DNA from: Rhodococcus sp. 06-462-5
Lineage (GTDB): Bacteria; Actinomycetota; Actinomycetes; Mycobacteriales; Mycobacteriaceae
Reading direction: 5' to 3'
NCBI RefSeq assembly: GCF_002258315.1
Contig: NZ_NOYD01000008.1
Span: 62,001 to 126,000, forward strand
Length of the DNA: 64,000 bases
The translations under genes were made by a program, and so were the position numbers. Below are positions 57,562 to 64,000 of this stretch, in pieces. The notes below the pieces were generated by a model. It ran no database searches. It worked only from the letters and a program-made list of their open reading frames with translations, and was not told the DNA's origin. Position 1 is the first letter of the stretch. Each line of letters begins with the position of its first letter.

Positions 57562-58227
57562 TCAGTCCGAGACCAAACCCGCAGTGTGGGCGAACACCAC
57601 GCATTGAATTCGGTCGCGAACATCGAGTTTGCGCAGTACCCGCCCCACGTGTGTCTTGACGGTAACCTCCGCGATGAACAGCTTGTCCGCGATTTCCGAA
57701 TTGTTCAGTCCCTGTGCGATTGCCTCGAGTACGTCACGTTCGCGGTCCGTCAGCGACTCCCAGCGACGCAGAACGGAATCGTCGGCGGGAATACCGGCAC
57801 GTTGCGGGGATACCGAGCACAGCAGTTGCCGAGTCATTTGCGGCGAGACGACCGCAGTGCCGCGGTGAGTGGCCTCGATGGCGGACAGAAGCGCGTCGGG
57901 CGGAGTGTCCTTGAGCAAGAATCCGCTCGCCCCCGCCATGATGGCGTTGTACGCCAGGTTGTCCACCGCGTATGTCGTGACAATGAGGATCTTGGGAGGC
58001 GCGTCGAGTTCGAGGATCCGCGCAGTGGCGTCCACTCCGTTCAGTCCGGGCATGTCGATGTCCATCAAGACCACGTCGATCTCACCCGGCAAGCTCTCGA
58101 CCAGGGAAACTGCGTCGATCCCGTTGGTTGCTTCGCCGACGACGGTGGTTCCGCCGCCGGACTCGACGATCATTCGCAGCCCAGCTCGGAACAGTTCACT
58201 GTCGTCGACGATGACAGTGCGAATCAT
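57562..58227 (-). CDS. NarL/FixJ-type response regulator (system 1)
   Basis: A 221-residue response regulator. Receiver domain has the acidic pair near VDDSE (8-9), phospho-acceptor Asp56 (VVLMDIDMPG) and a Lys in FLLKDTPP. A LuxR-type helix-turn-helix spans about 155-218 (LTDRERDVLEAIAQGLNNSEIADKLFIAEVTVKTHV). The ATG at 58227 is correct because the long upstream frame is antisense to the kinase. It forms an operon with the histidine kinase upstream and converges on the lasso transporter permease, which it might regulate (inference). Confidence 0.9.
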   Translation of the reverse strand: MIRTVIVDDSELFRAGLRMIVESGGGTTVVGEATNGIDAVSLVESLPGEIDVVLMDIDMPGLNGVDATARILELDAPPKILIVTTYAVDNLAYNAIMAGASGFLLKDTPPDALLSAIEATHRGTAVVSPQMTRQLLCSVSPQRAGIPADDSVLRRWESLTDRERDVLEAIAQGLNNSEIADKLFIAEVTVKTHVGRVLRKLDVRDRIQCVVFAHTAGLVSD

Positions 58228-58261
58228 TGTCCCCCCGAAAGATCGAGTCAGCTGATGGCGA

Positions 58262-59482
58262 TCAGTTGTTTCTGGTGCGAACATACCGGTTGTTCGAGCT
58301 GCGATCGTCGGAGCTGAGAGGAATCGTGGCCCGAACGACGAATCCGCCGTCGGGCGGCGACCCGGCGAACAGTGTTCCGCGCAGGAAATCGACGCGCTCG
58401 CGCATACCGAGTAGCCCGAAGCCGTCCGTAGTGCACTCTGCCGCACCCACTTCGGCAGCCGACCCGTCACCGTCGTCACTGACTTCGACTTTCACATTCT
58501 CCGCGGTGACGTCGACCGATGCGGTCACCTTGGTCACCGAGGTGCCAGCATGTTTGCGCACGTTGGTCAACGACTCCTGCACGATTCTGTAGACGGCTTC
58601 CTGCACCGTTGGTGGCAGCTCGCAATGACGGCCCTCCACAGTCAAATCCGTGGCGACGGTATCGGACGCGGCCGATTCGACCAGGAACTCGAGATTCGAC
58701 ACAAGGGGCGAGGTGCGCGTCATGTCCGCTGGTTCGTCTCGGAGCAGCTTGAGCAACTTTCGGAACTCGGAAAGCGAATCACGACAATGGGTGTTGATCA
58801 TGCGGAGCGAATTCTTGTGTTCTTCGGCCAGTTCGGTGGATGACCGCAACGTTCCCTCGGACATGGTGAGGATGCCGGCCAGACTGTGTGAGATCACGTC
58901 ATGAAGGTCGCGCGCGATGCGGGCACGTTCTTCTGCTGCGGCTATCTGCGCCAAATGGTCCTGCTCGCGTTCGAGTTGGTCGGCACGGGTACGCAGAGTT
59001 TCGTCGTGCACACGACGTAAGGCGGTATGGGTACCCCACAGCCACACCGCGACGGTAGTCGTCCCTATGGCCGAAAGCGGCACTGCAGATGCCGCGAACG
59101 TCTCACCCCACCGGATCGCGGCAATTACCGCGCCCGCTACGACGGCTGTCGCACACAGCAGTGCCGCACGGCGTGGGGCGTGTGCTGCCACCGCGTACAC
59201 CCCGGCAAGCAACATGAGATTCGCCGGGATCGGGCCGAAACCTTCGATCAACTGGACGGTGCCGGCAGCCGACATCACGGCGAAGGACCGCAGCGGATAG
59301 CGATGCGCGAACAACCATGGCAGACACAGGCCAAGTGCAATGGCCACCAGGAGAACTGTCGTCGTACCTCGCCAGTACACGCCTATCGAGACGGCTCCCG
59401 TATAGGAGAGGATGCCGAAGCAGAGAACACCGCGTCCGATGGCTCGGACGCGGTGTTGCTCGGATCCAGTGGTGAGCATCAT
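58262..59482 (-). CDS. Histidine kinase, HisKA_3 type (system 1)
   Basis: A 406-residue sensor kinase. Several membrane helices in the N-terminal half (about 18-150, e.g. VLLVAIALGLCLPWLF), then a coiled linker and the HisKA_3 box ARIARDLHDVISHSLAGIL with phospho-acceptor His194. The HATPase_c domain follows, with NVRKHAGTS and EVSDDGDGS. No periplasmic domain is evident, so it may sense a membrane event such as peptide binding (LiaS/DesK-like). Start could be either of two adjacent ATG codons. Confidence 0.9.
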   Translation of the reverse strand: MMLTTGSEQHRVRAIGRGVLCFGILSYTGAVSIGVYWRGTTTVLLVAIALGLCLPWLFAHRYPLRSFAVMSAAGTVQLIEGFGPIPANLMLLAGVYAVAAHAPRRAALLCATAVVAGAVIAAIRWGETFAASAVPLSAIGTTTVAVWLWGTHTALRRVHDETLRTRADQLEREQDHLAQIAAAEERARIARDLHDVISHSLAGILTMSEGTLRSSTELAEEHKNSLRMINTHCRDSLSEFRKLLKLLRDEPADMTRTSPLVSNLEFLVESAASDTVATDLTVEGRHCELPPTVQEAVYRIVQESLTNVRKHAGTSVTKVTASVDVTAENVKVEVSDDGDGSAAEVGAAECTTDGFGLLGMRERVDFLRGTLFAGSPPDGGFVVRATIPLSSDDRSSNNRYVRTRNN

Positions 59483-59497
59483 GCGGCGATGATAACG

Positions 59498-59511
59498 GGA
59501 CCAGGTGGTCC
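59498..59511. promoter_or_regulatory. Short palindrome before kinase gene 1
   Basis: GGACCA / TGGTCC with a 2-nt centre lies 16 nt upstream of the kinase start; a possible operator in a 78-nt intergenic region. Confidence 0.3.
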
Positions 59512-59560
59512 GTAGTGTTTCGAACAGGCCCCACGGATCGATCGCCGAGACGTTGTCGGA

Positions 59561-59929
59561 TCAACTGGAGAAGATGTTGCTCACTGCGTCGTGCAGCTCA
59601 CCGTACTGAGCGATCGACGGATTCACCACGAAAAAGATCCACAGGGCTGCCGCCGCCACGGATACGCACAACACGATCATCGACAGGACGAATCCCGTGC
59701 GCGCCACCCCGGTTGCAGTGCGTCGCGTCGCCCGCCACCCCAGAACGACCCCGGTTGCGGCGAGCGCGACCGGGACGAAGCCGGCGAACGGAAAGATCAC
59801 CAGCACGGGTGTGAGAAGGAAGGCGAGCAGTGCTGCGGTGAGCGAAGCGGCACCGCGCCTGTCGGGGTTCTGATGCGCGCGCCCCGGTTCGGTGTACTCC
59901 GCGCGAGTGATAGTTCGATTGTCGGTCAT
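59561..59929 (-). CDS. DUF4190-like small membrane protein
   Basis: A 122-residue protein with a polar N-terminus and three hydrophobic segments: AALLAFLLTPVLVIFPFAGFVPVALAATGVVLGW, then FVLSMIVLCVSVAAAALWIFFVV. The GWRATRRTATGVARTGFVLS bridge is typical of DUF4190 membrane proteins. Function unknown. It lies between the ABC permease genes and kinase 1 in the same direction, so it may belong to the transporter module. Confidence 0.65.
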   Translation of the reverse strand: MTDNRTITRAEYTEPGRAHQNPDRRGAASLTAALLAFLLTPVLVIFPFAGFVPVALAATGVVLGWRATRRTATGVARTGFVLSMIVLCVSVAAAALWIFFVVNPSIAQYGELHDAVSNIFSS

Positions 59930-59954
59930 GGTCGATTCTCCTTTCGCTGCGATA

Positions 59955-60710
59955 TCACTGAACGTGAATGTCCTTGCGGTCGAGTGCTCTGCCGGTCAGT
60001 GCGACGACCACGACAGTGAGCAGTGCCGTGGCCGTCAGGACCGACAGTGCGGCTCCGGTGGTCAGCGAACCCGAGTCACCGAAAGTTCCGGAGGCCAGTT
60101 GGGTTGCGCGAGTTGCCAGGGCATAGGGCAACACGAAGATTGCCTCGGTCACCTCGGCGGTGAGGAGGAACACCGATATACCGGCCCCGACGAGAGCGAT
60201 GGCAATCGGCACCGCAAACGACCTGATCGCCATCGACAGACCGGATTGCAGAGCCGCCACCGGTAGCGACCCCACCACGACGAGTGCACTGGTCGCGAAG
60301 AGCTCGGAAGGAAGCATGCCGTCGAGCGAGAAAACCACCTTGCCGAGAACGACGACCGCTGCCAGCATGACGATGTTCATGAACGCGGTCAGCGTTGCCA
60401 CCACAGCCGTCTTGGCGATCACGATGCGCGTCGACGGAACCGGCCCACTCATCAGGGCATTCCAGTTCCCTCCTCGGTGTTCGGATTTCCACGCCAGCGA
60501 GGCCAGTACGGCAACGCCGAGTGCGAGTGGGAACAGGCCGTAGAACACGACTGTGCGCAACCACAAGGTGCGCCATCCCTCTGCCAACTCTGCGCCCGAC
60601 GCGATCGTGTTGAACGTTCCGACCCCCGCGATGATCAGAGGGAGGAGAACGACGACAGCCCATGCCTGCGAGCGCCTGAGCTTGATCATTTCTGCCGAGA
60701 ACGCATTCAT
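59955..60710 (-). CDS. ABC transporter permease, second subunit
   Basis: A 251-residue protein, six hydrophobic segments (VVVLLPLIIAGVGTFN, VVFYGLFPLALGVAVLASL, FMNIVMLAAVVVLGKVVF and others) of the ABC-2/BcrB-like class used in peptide antibiotic resistance. The MNAFSAEMIKLRRSQAW start, with a short cytoplasmic EMIKLRR element, is a family hallmark. The start overlaps the stop of the next permease gene by 4 nt. Confidence 0.82.
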   Translation of the reverse strand: MNAFSAEMIKLRRSQAWAVVVLLPLIIAGVGTFNTIASGAELAEGWRTLWLRTVVFYGLFPLALGVAVLASLAWKSEHRGGNWNALMSGPVPSTRIVIAKTAVVATLTAFMNIVMLAAVVVLGKVVFSLDGMLPSELFATSALVVVGSLPVAALQSGLSMAIRSFAVPIAIALVGAGISVFLLTAEVTEAIFVLPYALATRATQLASGTFGDSGSLTTGAALSVLTATALLTVVVVALTGRALDRKDIHVQ

Positions 60711-61453
60711 GCTCGTACCTCCTGTCGATCGAGTCGAACGGTCATGAGCCAGAACAACACTGACCCGACAACTCCGAGAGCGACGATGCTGGCGTAGGAC
60801 GGGTTCAGCGTCACCACCTGCTCGCCTCGGTAGTCGGCGGCGGACGCCAAGGAGTAGTACCCCCACGGCGTCAGGTGTGCTGCCCAGGAGGGGAATCCGG
60901 AGGCGCAGATCGCGATGACGGTACCCACGATGCCGATTCCCAGCGCGACCAGTTGGTTGTCCACTCGCGCTGAGATCAGCAGGTGCAGAGCGAGTATCAC
61001 CAGGTTGGCCGTCACCGCCGCCGCCGTGTAGCCCAACCACAGACCGGCAGGCAACGGTTGGGTCACCCCGATGGCGGTCCCCAGAAATACACCTGCAGCG
61101 CTGGCCGCCACCGTCGCGCCACCGACGGCGAGGCCCGTCGAGACGAGCTTCGCCCGCACGAGGGCTCCGCGGTCGGCTCCAGTGGTCTGGTTCAGTAACC
61201 AGCCGTTGGACTGGTGCTCGACTTCCACTGTGCGGCTTGCCATCACTGCGATCAGCAGTGGCGACGCGATGGGGACGGCAAGGGACAGGCCGGCCAGTGG
61301 CAGTGCCCAGGAGACTGCGGTCGAATCGTTCGACGTCGCCGCGGTGAGAGCGCCGACGAAGGTCAGTCCGACGATCGCGGCGACCAACAATGCGGCGATC
61401 GCGCCGATGCGCAGGTGCCTGAGTTTGGCGAATTCGTTGCGTACGGTCGTCAC
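60707..61453 (-). CDS. ABC transporter permease, first subunit
   Basis: A 248-residue ABC-2/BcrB-like permease. The N-terminal TVRNEFAKLRHLRIGAIAALLVAAIVGLTFVGAL element (cytoplasmic EFAKLR then first helix) parallels the second permease. Further helices include IASPLLIAVMASR and LGIGIVGTVIAICASG. It overlaps its downstream permease and starts 4 nt inside the ATPase stop, so ATPase and two permeases are coupled. The pair of unlike permeases with one ATPase is typical of lantibiotic-immunity (LanFEG-type) transporters. Confidence 0.82.
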   Translation of the reverse strand: MTTVRNEFAKLRHLRIGAIAALLVAAIVGLTFVGALTAATSNDSTAVSWALPLAGLSLAVPIASPLLIAVMASRTVEVEHQSNGWLLNQTTGADRGALVRAKLVSTGLAVGGATVAASAAGVFLGTAIGVTQPLPAGLWLGYTAAAVTANLVILALHLLISARVDNQLVALGIGIVGTVIAICASGFPSWAAHLTPWGYYSLASAADYRGEQVVTLNPSYASIVALGVVGSVLFWLMTVRLDRQEVRA

Positions 61454-62352
61454 AATCGGCCACCCTTCGTCAGGTTCATGAATACGTCTTCGAGCGACTG
61501 ATCGTCGCGCCGAACGCCGTAGACGCCTGCGTTTGCGCCGACGAGTTCCGCCACCACCTGTGCGGTACCTCGATCGTCGATGCCGGACAGCCTCAACGTG
61601 TGGTCGTCGACCTGCACCGGGATCTTCTGTTGCAGAATCGAACTCGCGCGGCTGGGATCGATTGCGTCGATGAGCACGTCCGGAGTGGAGGCGGCGAACA
61701 GCTCGTCGCGGGTGCCTTGGAAGATCAGGCGGCCCTGGCTCAGGATTCCGAGCATGTTCGCCGTCTTGTCGATCTCGCCGAGCAGATGGCTCGAGACCAT
61801 CACTGTCACACCGTGTTCGGCGAGATGACGGAGCAAGCCGCGGATCTCTTCGATTCCGGCCGGGTCCAAGCCGTTGGTGGGCTCGTCCAGAATCAGAAGT
61901 TGTGGTTCGCGCGCGAGTGCCATCGCAATGCCCAGGCGCTGTTTCATTCCCAGCGAGTAGTTCTTCACCTTCTTGTCGAGGTGTTCCTGCAGACGGACGG
62001 TGGCCACCGCTCGTTCGATCTGCTCGGCGCGCAGCCCGAGCGAGCGTTGCACGATACGGAGGTTCTCTGCACCGGTGAGGTGCCCGTATCCGGGTGGAGC
62101 TTCGATGAGTGATCCGATGTGCGACAACAATTCGCGGCGAGTGCCGTGATTCATCGGCCTACCGAGGATCTCCACCTCACCGGAGGTCGGTCGGATCAGG
62201 GACAGCAGCATTTTCATGGTCGTCGATTTGCCCGATCCGTTCGGACCGAGAAAGCCGTAGACGCAGCCCTCAGGAATGCGAAGGTTCACGTCGTCGACGA
62301 CGGTATGCGTGTCGTAGCGCTTGCCGAGGCTGTGAGTTCTGACGATGTCCAT
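61450..62352 (-). CDS. ABC transporter ATPase (BcrA/LanF-like)
   Basis: A 300-residue ATPase. Walker A LGPNGSGKSTT, signature YSLGMKQRLGIAMALA, Walker B LILDEPTNGLDPAGI and H-loop VSSHLLGEIDKTA are complete, followed by a C-terminal regulatory part. The SLGMKQRLGIA signature is the one in bacitracin/lantibiotic transporter ATPases. The ATG at 62352 is chosen; a second ATG 6 codons upstream is possible. A perfect 12-bp palindrome lies 55 nt upstream (62407-62432). Confidence 0.88.
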   Translation of the reverse strand: MDIVRTHSLGKRYDTHTVVDDVNLRIPEGCVYGFLGPNGSGKSTTMKMLLSLIRPTSGEVEILGRPMNHGTRRELLSHIGSLIEAPPGYGHLTGAENLRIVQRSLGLRAEQIERAVATVRLQEHLDKKVKNYSLGMKQRLGIAMALAREPQLLILDEPTNGLDPAGIEEIRGLLRHLAEHGVTVMVSSHLLGEIDKTANMLGILSQGRLIFQGTRDELFAASTPDVLIDAIDPSRASSILQQKIPVQVDDHTLRLSGIDDRGTAQVVAELVGANAGVYGVRRDDQSLEDVFMNLTKGGRL

Positions 62353-62406
62353 ACCCCGACTGTTCCGCATTCGGCCTGGAGAATCGTCCGCCTGCAGGAG
62401 TATTTC

Positions 62407-62432
62407 GGAGGGTATACCCAGGTATACCCTCC
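62407..62432. promoter_or_regulatory. Perfect 26-bp palindrome upstream of the ABC operon
   Basis: GGAGGGTATACC-CA-GGTATACCCTCC has 12-bp arms. It begins 2 nt after the stop of response regulator 2 and ends (in transcription order) about 55 nt upstream of the ATPase start codon, i.e. in the promoter space of the ABC operon. It also reads as two tandem GGTATACCC blocks. It could be a regulator-binding site for this operon or a hairpin that ends the two-component transcript. Confidence 0.6.
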
Positions 62433-62434
62433 CT

Positions 62435-63109
62435 TCAGCCGCCGGTACCCGGACCGACCAGTCCCGACTCGTAAGCGGCGATCACTGCCTGGGTGCGATC
62501 ACGTACCCCCAGCTTGGACAATATGCGTCCCACGTGGGCTTTCACGGTTACTTCCGACACCGCGATCGCAATGGCAATCTCCGCATTGGACAGCCCGCTC
62601 GAGAGGTGGACCAGGACTTCACGTTCACGTGGAGTCAAATCGGCGAGTTGTTCGGCAGAGGTGGACACCGGTCGCGCTCGGGGTGCGGGAGCGGAAGTGA
62701 AATGCTCGATCAAGCGCCGCGTGGTACTCGGGGCGACCACCGAATCTCCCTCGTGCACATGCTGAACCGCCGATATCAGCTCGTCGATCGGAGCGTCCTT
62801 GACGAGAAAGCCACCGGCACCGGCTCGAAGGGCGTCGAACACGTACTCGTCGAGGTCGAAGGTGGTCAGTATCAGTACTTTCGAGTTCGTGGCTTGCACG
62901 ATTGCACGGGTTGCTTCGATGCCGTCCATCACCGGCATTCTGACGTCCATGAGAACGACGTCGGGGTTGGTCGCCCGAACCACGTCGATGCCTTCGCGTC
63001 CGTCGGCAGCTTCGCCGACTATCCGCACCTCGGCGCGCGAGCCGAGCACCAGTTTCAGTCCGGCTCGCACGAGGTTCTGATCATCCACCAGCACAACCGA
63101 TATCGTCAC
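62435..63109 (-). CDS. NarL/FixJ-type response regulator (system 2)
   Basis: A 224-residue response regulator. Phospho-acceptor Asp55 (VVLMDVRMPVMDG), Lys in FLVKDAPI, and C-terminal LuxR-type HTH LTPREREVLVHLSSGLSNAEIAIAIAVSEVTVKAHVGRIL. The GTG at 63109 (VTISVVLVDD) overlaps the kinase stop (GTGA), so both are co-translated. It probably regulates the downstream ABC operon, perhaps through the palindrome just past its stop. Confidence 0.9.
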   Translation of the reverse strand: MTISVVLVDDQNLVRAGLKLVLGSRAEVRIVGEAADGREGIDVVRATNPDVVLMDVRMPVMDGIEATRAIVQATNSKVLILTTFDLDEYVFDALRAGAGGFLVKDAPIDELISAVQHVHEGDSVVAPSTTRRLIEHFTSAPAPRARPVSTSAEQLADLTPREREVLVHLSSGLSNAEIAIAIAVSEVTVKAHVGRILSKLGVRDRTQAVIAAYESGLVGPGTGG

Positions 63110-64000
63110 CGTACCGCCTCGGCGGGTAATGAGACCGCGACGTGGAATCCGTCCGCGGTCGGGCCTGCGTCGAAGGTGCCGCCCTGCGCGAGAACGCGCT
63201 CCCGCATACCCATCAGCCCCCACCCGGACGCGGACGACGAATCGGTTCCGCGTCCGTCGTCCGCGACGGTCAACTCGATCGTCGCCGGTCCGTAGTTCAG
63301 ATGCACTCGCACGGCTCGAACCTCCGGTCCCGCGTGTTTGCCTACGTTGGTCAACGACTCCTGAATCACACGGTAGATCACCAGCTGCAGACCGGGCGGC
63401 AACTCGACGGGCTCGCCCGTCACGCGATAGTCGACCGGAATGCCCACCGCCCGCGATCGCTCGACGAGCCCGTCGAGCTGGGCGACACCCGGTGCAGGTA
63501 CCCGGTCGACCGGATCGTCGGAATGCAGAACGGTGAGCATCGACCGCATCTCGGTCATTGCTTCTCGCCCGGTGTCTCGAACGGTCTTCATTGCCGCGGC
63601 GGCCGCATCGGGATCCTGCCGGACGGTGCCTGCGGCACCCTCCGACAACAACACGATCGCGCTCAGGCTGTGGGACACGATGTCGTGTATCTCGCGGGCG
63701 ATCCGGGTTCGTTCGGCCGCGGCAGCGTCCCGCTCCACCTGCTCAGCGCGGAGCTGCAGGCTGTGGACGTACTCGTTGCGGACGCGCGCCAGCATTCCGG
63801 TCAGCCACGCGATCGCCACGATCAGCACCAGCAGCCCTACGTCACCGAAGGACATGCTGTACCGCTCCATCGACGGCATCGTCATCGTGATCGTCCACAC
63901 CGCCACTGCGACGGCCGCAGGAACCGAGTTCGACGGCGGTCGACTCCGAGCGACGGCGTGCAGAGCGGGAACGAGCATCACATCTGCGACCAGCAGCTCC
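63106..64000 (-). CDS. Histidine kinase, HisKA_3 type (system 2), 5' end beyond the window
   Basis: At least 297 codons lie in the window. The frame is open to base 64000 (reading ELLVADV before the first Met at 63981), so the true start and the first membrane helices are outside. Visible: one or two membrane helices (VPAAVAVAVWTITMTM; VGLLVLIVAIAWLTGML), HisKA_3 box TRIAREIHDIVSHSLSAIVLLSEG, and HATPase_c (NVGKHAGPE, LTVADDGRG, GLMGMRERV). Partner of response regulator 2. Confidence 0.88.
   Translation of the reverse strand, partial: ELLVADVMLVPALHAVARSRPPSNSVPAAVAVAVWTITMTMPSMERYSMSFGDVGLLVLIVAIAWLTGMLARVRNEYVHSLQLRAEQVERDAAAAERTRIAREIHDIVSHSLSAIVLLSEGAAGTVRQDPDAAAAAMKTVRDTGREAMTEMRSMLTVLHSDDPVDRVPAPGVAQLDGLVERSRAVGIPVDYRVTGEPVELPPGLQLVIYRVIQESLTNVGKHAGPEVRAVRVHLNYGPATIELTVADDGRGTDSSSASGWGLMGMRERVLAQGGTFDAGPTADGFHVAVSLPAEAVR

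Overview
The window looks like a chromosomal segment of a high-GC mycolic-acid actinomycete, most probably Rhodococcus or a close relative in the Nocardiaceae. The basis is the combination of lipid II amidation genes murT-gatD, a two-gene tuberculostearic acid operon, an mIHF-type nucleoid protein, furA-catalase, a DUF222/HNH (13E12-type) protein, F420-dependent LLM oxidoreductases, GTG starts and many 4-nt translational overlaps. I see no rRNA, tRNA, insertion sequence, phage gene or CRISPR array. No gene-free stretch exceeds 300 bases.

Layout. 1-18 kb: the start of a KefB-like antiporter and its TrkA-C partner, an mIHF paralogue, fadD5-like acyl-CoA ligase with a divergent double-TetR regulator, an aldehyde dehydrogenase/DUF2236 operon divergent from an acyl-CoA dehydrogenase/GntR operon, two further TetR-DUF2236 divergent pairs, an FdhF-like molybdoenzyme, an acyl-CoA-binding protein, an alpha/beta hydrolase and the tmsB-tmsA pair. 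18-32 kb: housekeeping genes, namely a blasticidin-S-deaminase-like protein, ebfC-recR, murT-gatD, a DMT exporter with LysR regulator, leuA with a recognisable leucine attenuator, a FUSC membrane protein and the aspartokinase-asd pair. 32-52 kb: a SugC-type ATPase, Tat-exported multicopper oxidase, DUF222/HNH protein, deacetylase, LpqN-like lipoprotein divergent from a duplicated zinc metallopeptidase, a translationally coupled TetR-BVMO-ChoD-decarboxylase-like operon, furA-katA-dps, HAD-GH15, an SDR and an F420 enzyme.

The most interesting region is 52.2-57.6 kb: a complete class II lasso peptide cluster in the order cyclase (C), RRE leader-binding protein (B1), transglutaminase-like leader peptidase (B2), four precursor genes (A1-A4), ABC ATPase and ABC permease. 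Most of the precursor genes are too short for a standard ORF cutoff. A1 and A2 carry one identical 18-residue core; A3 and A4 carry a second, unrelated and acidic 19-residue core. All four have the Y-x2-P-x5-G-x5-T leader signature and a Glu eight residues into the predicted core. A strong hairpin separates precursors from transporter genes.

On the opposite strand from 57.5 kb to the window end lies a co-directional run of two NarL-type two-component systems and a three-protein ABC transporter. This arrangement resembles envelope-stress/peptide-resistance modules and may serve the lasso locus, although that link is inference.
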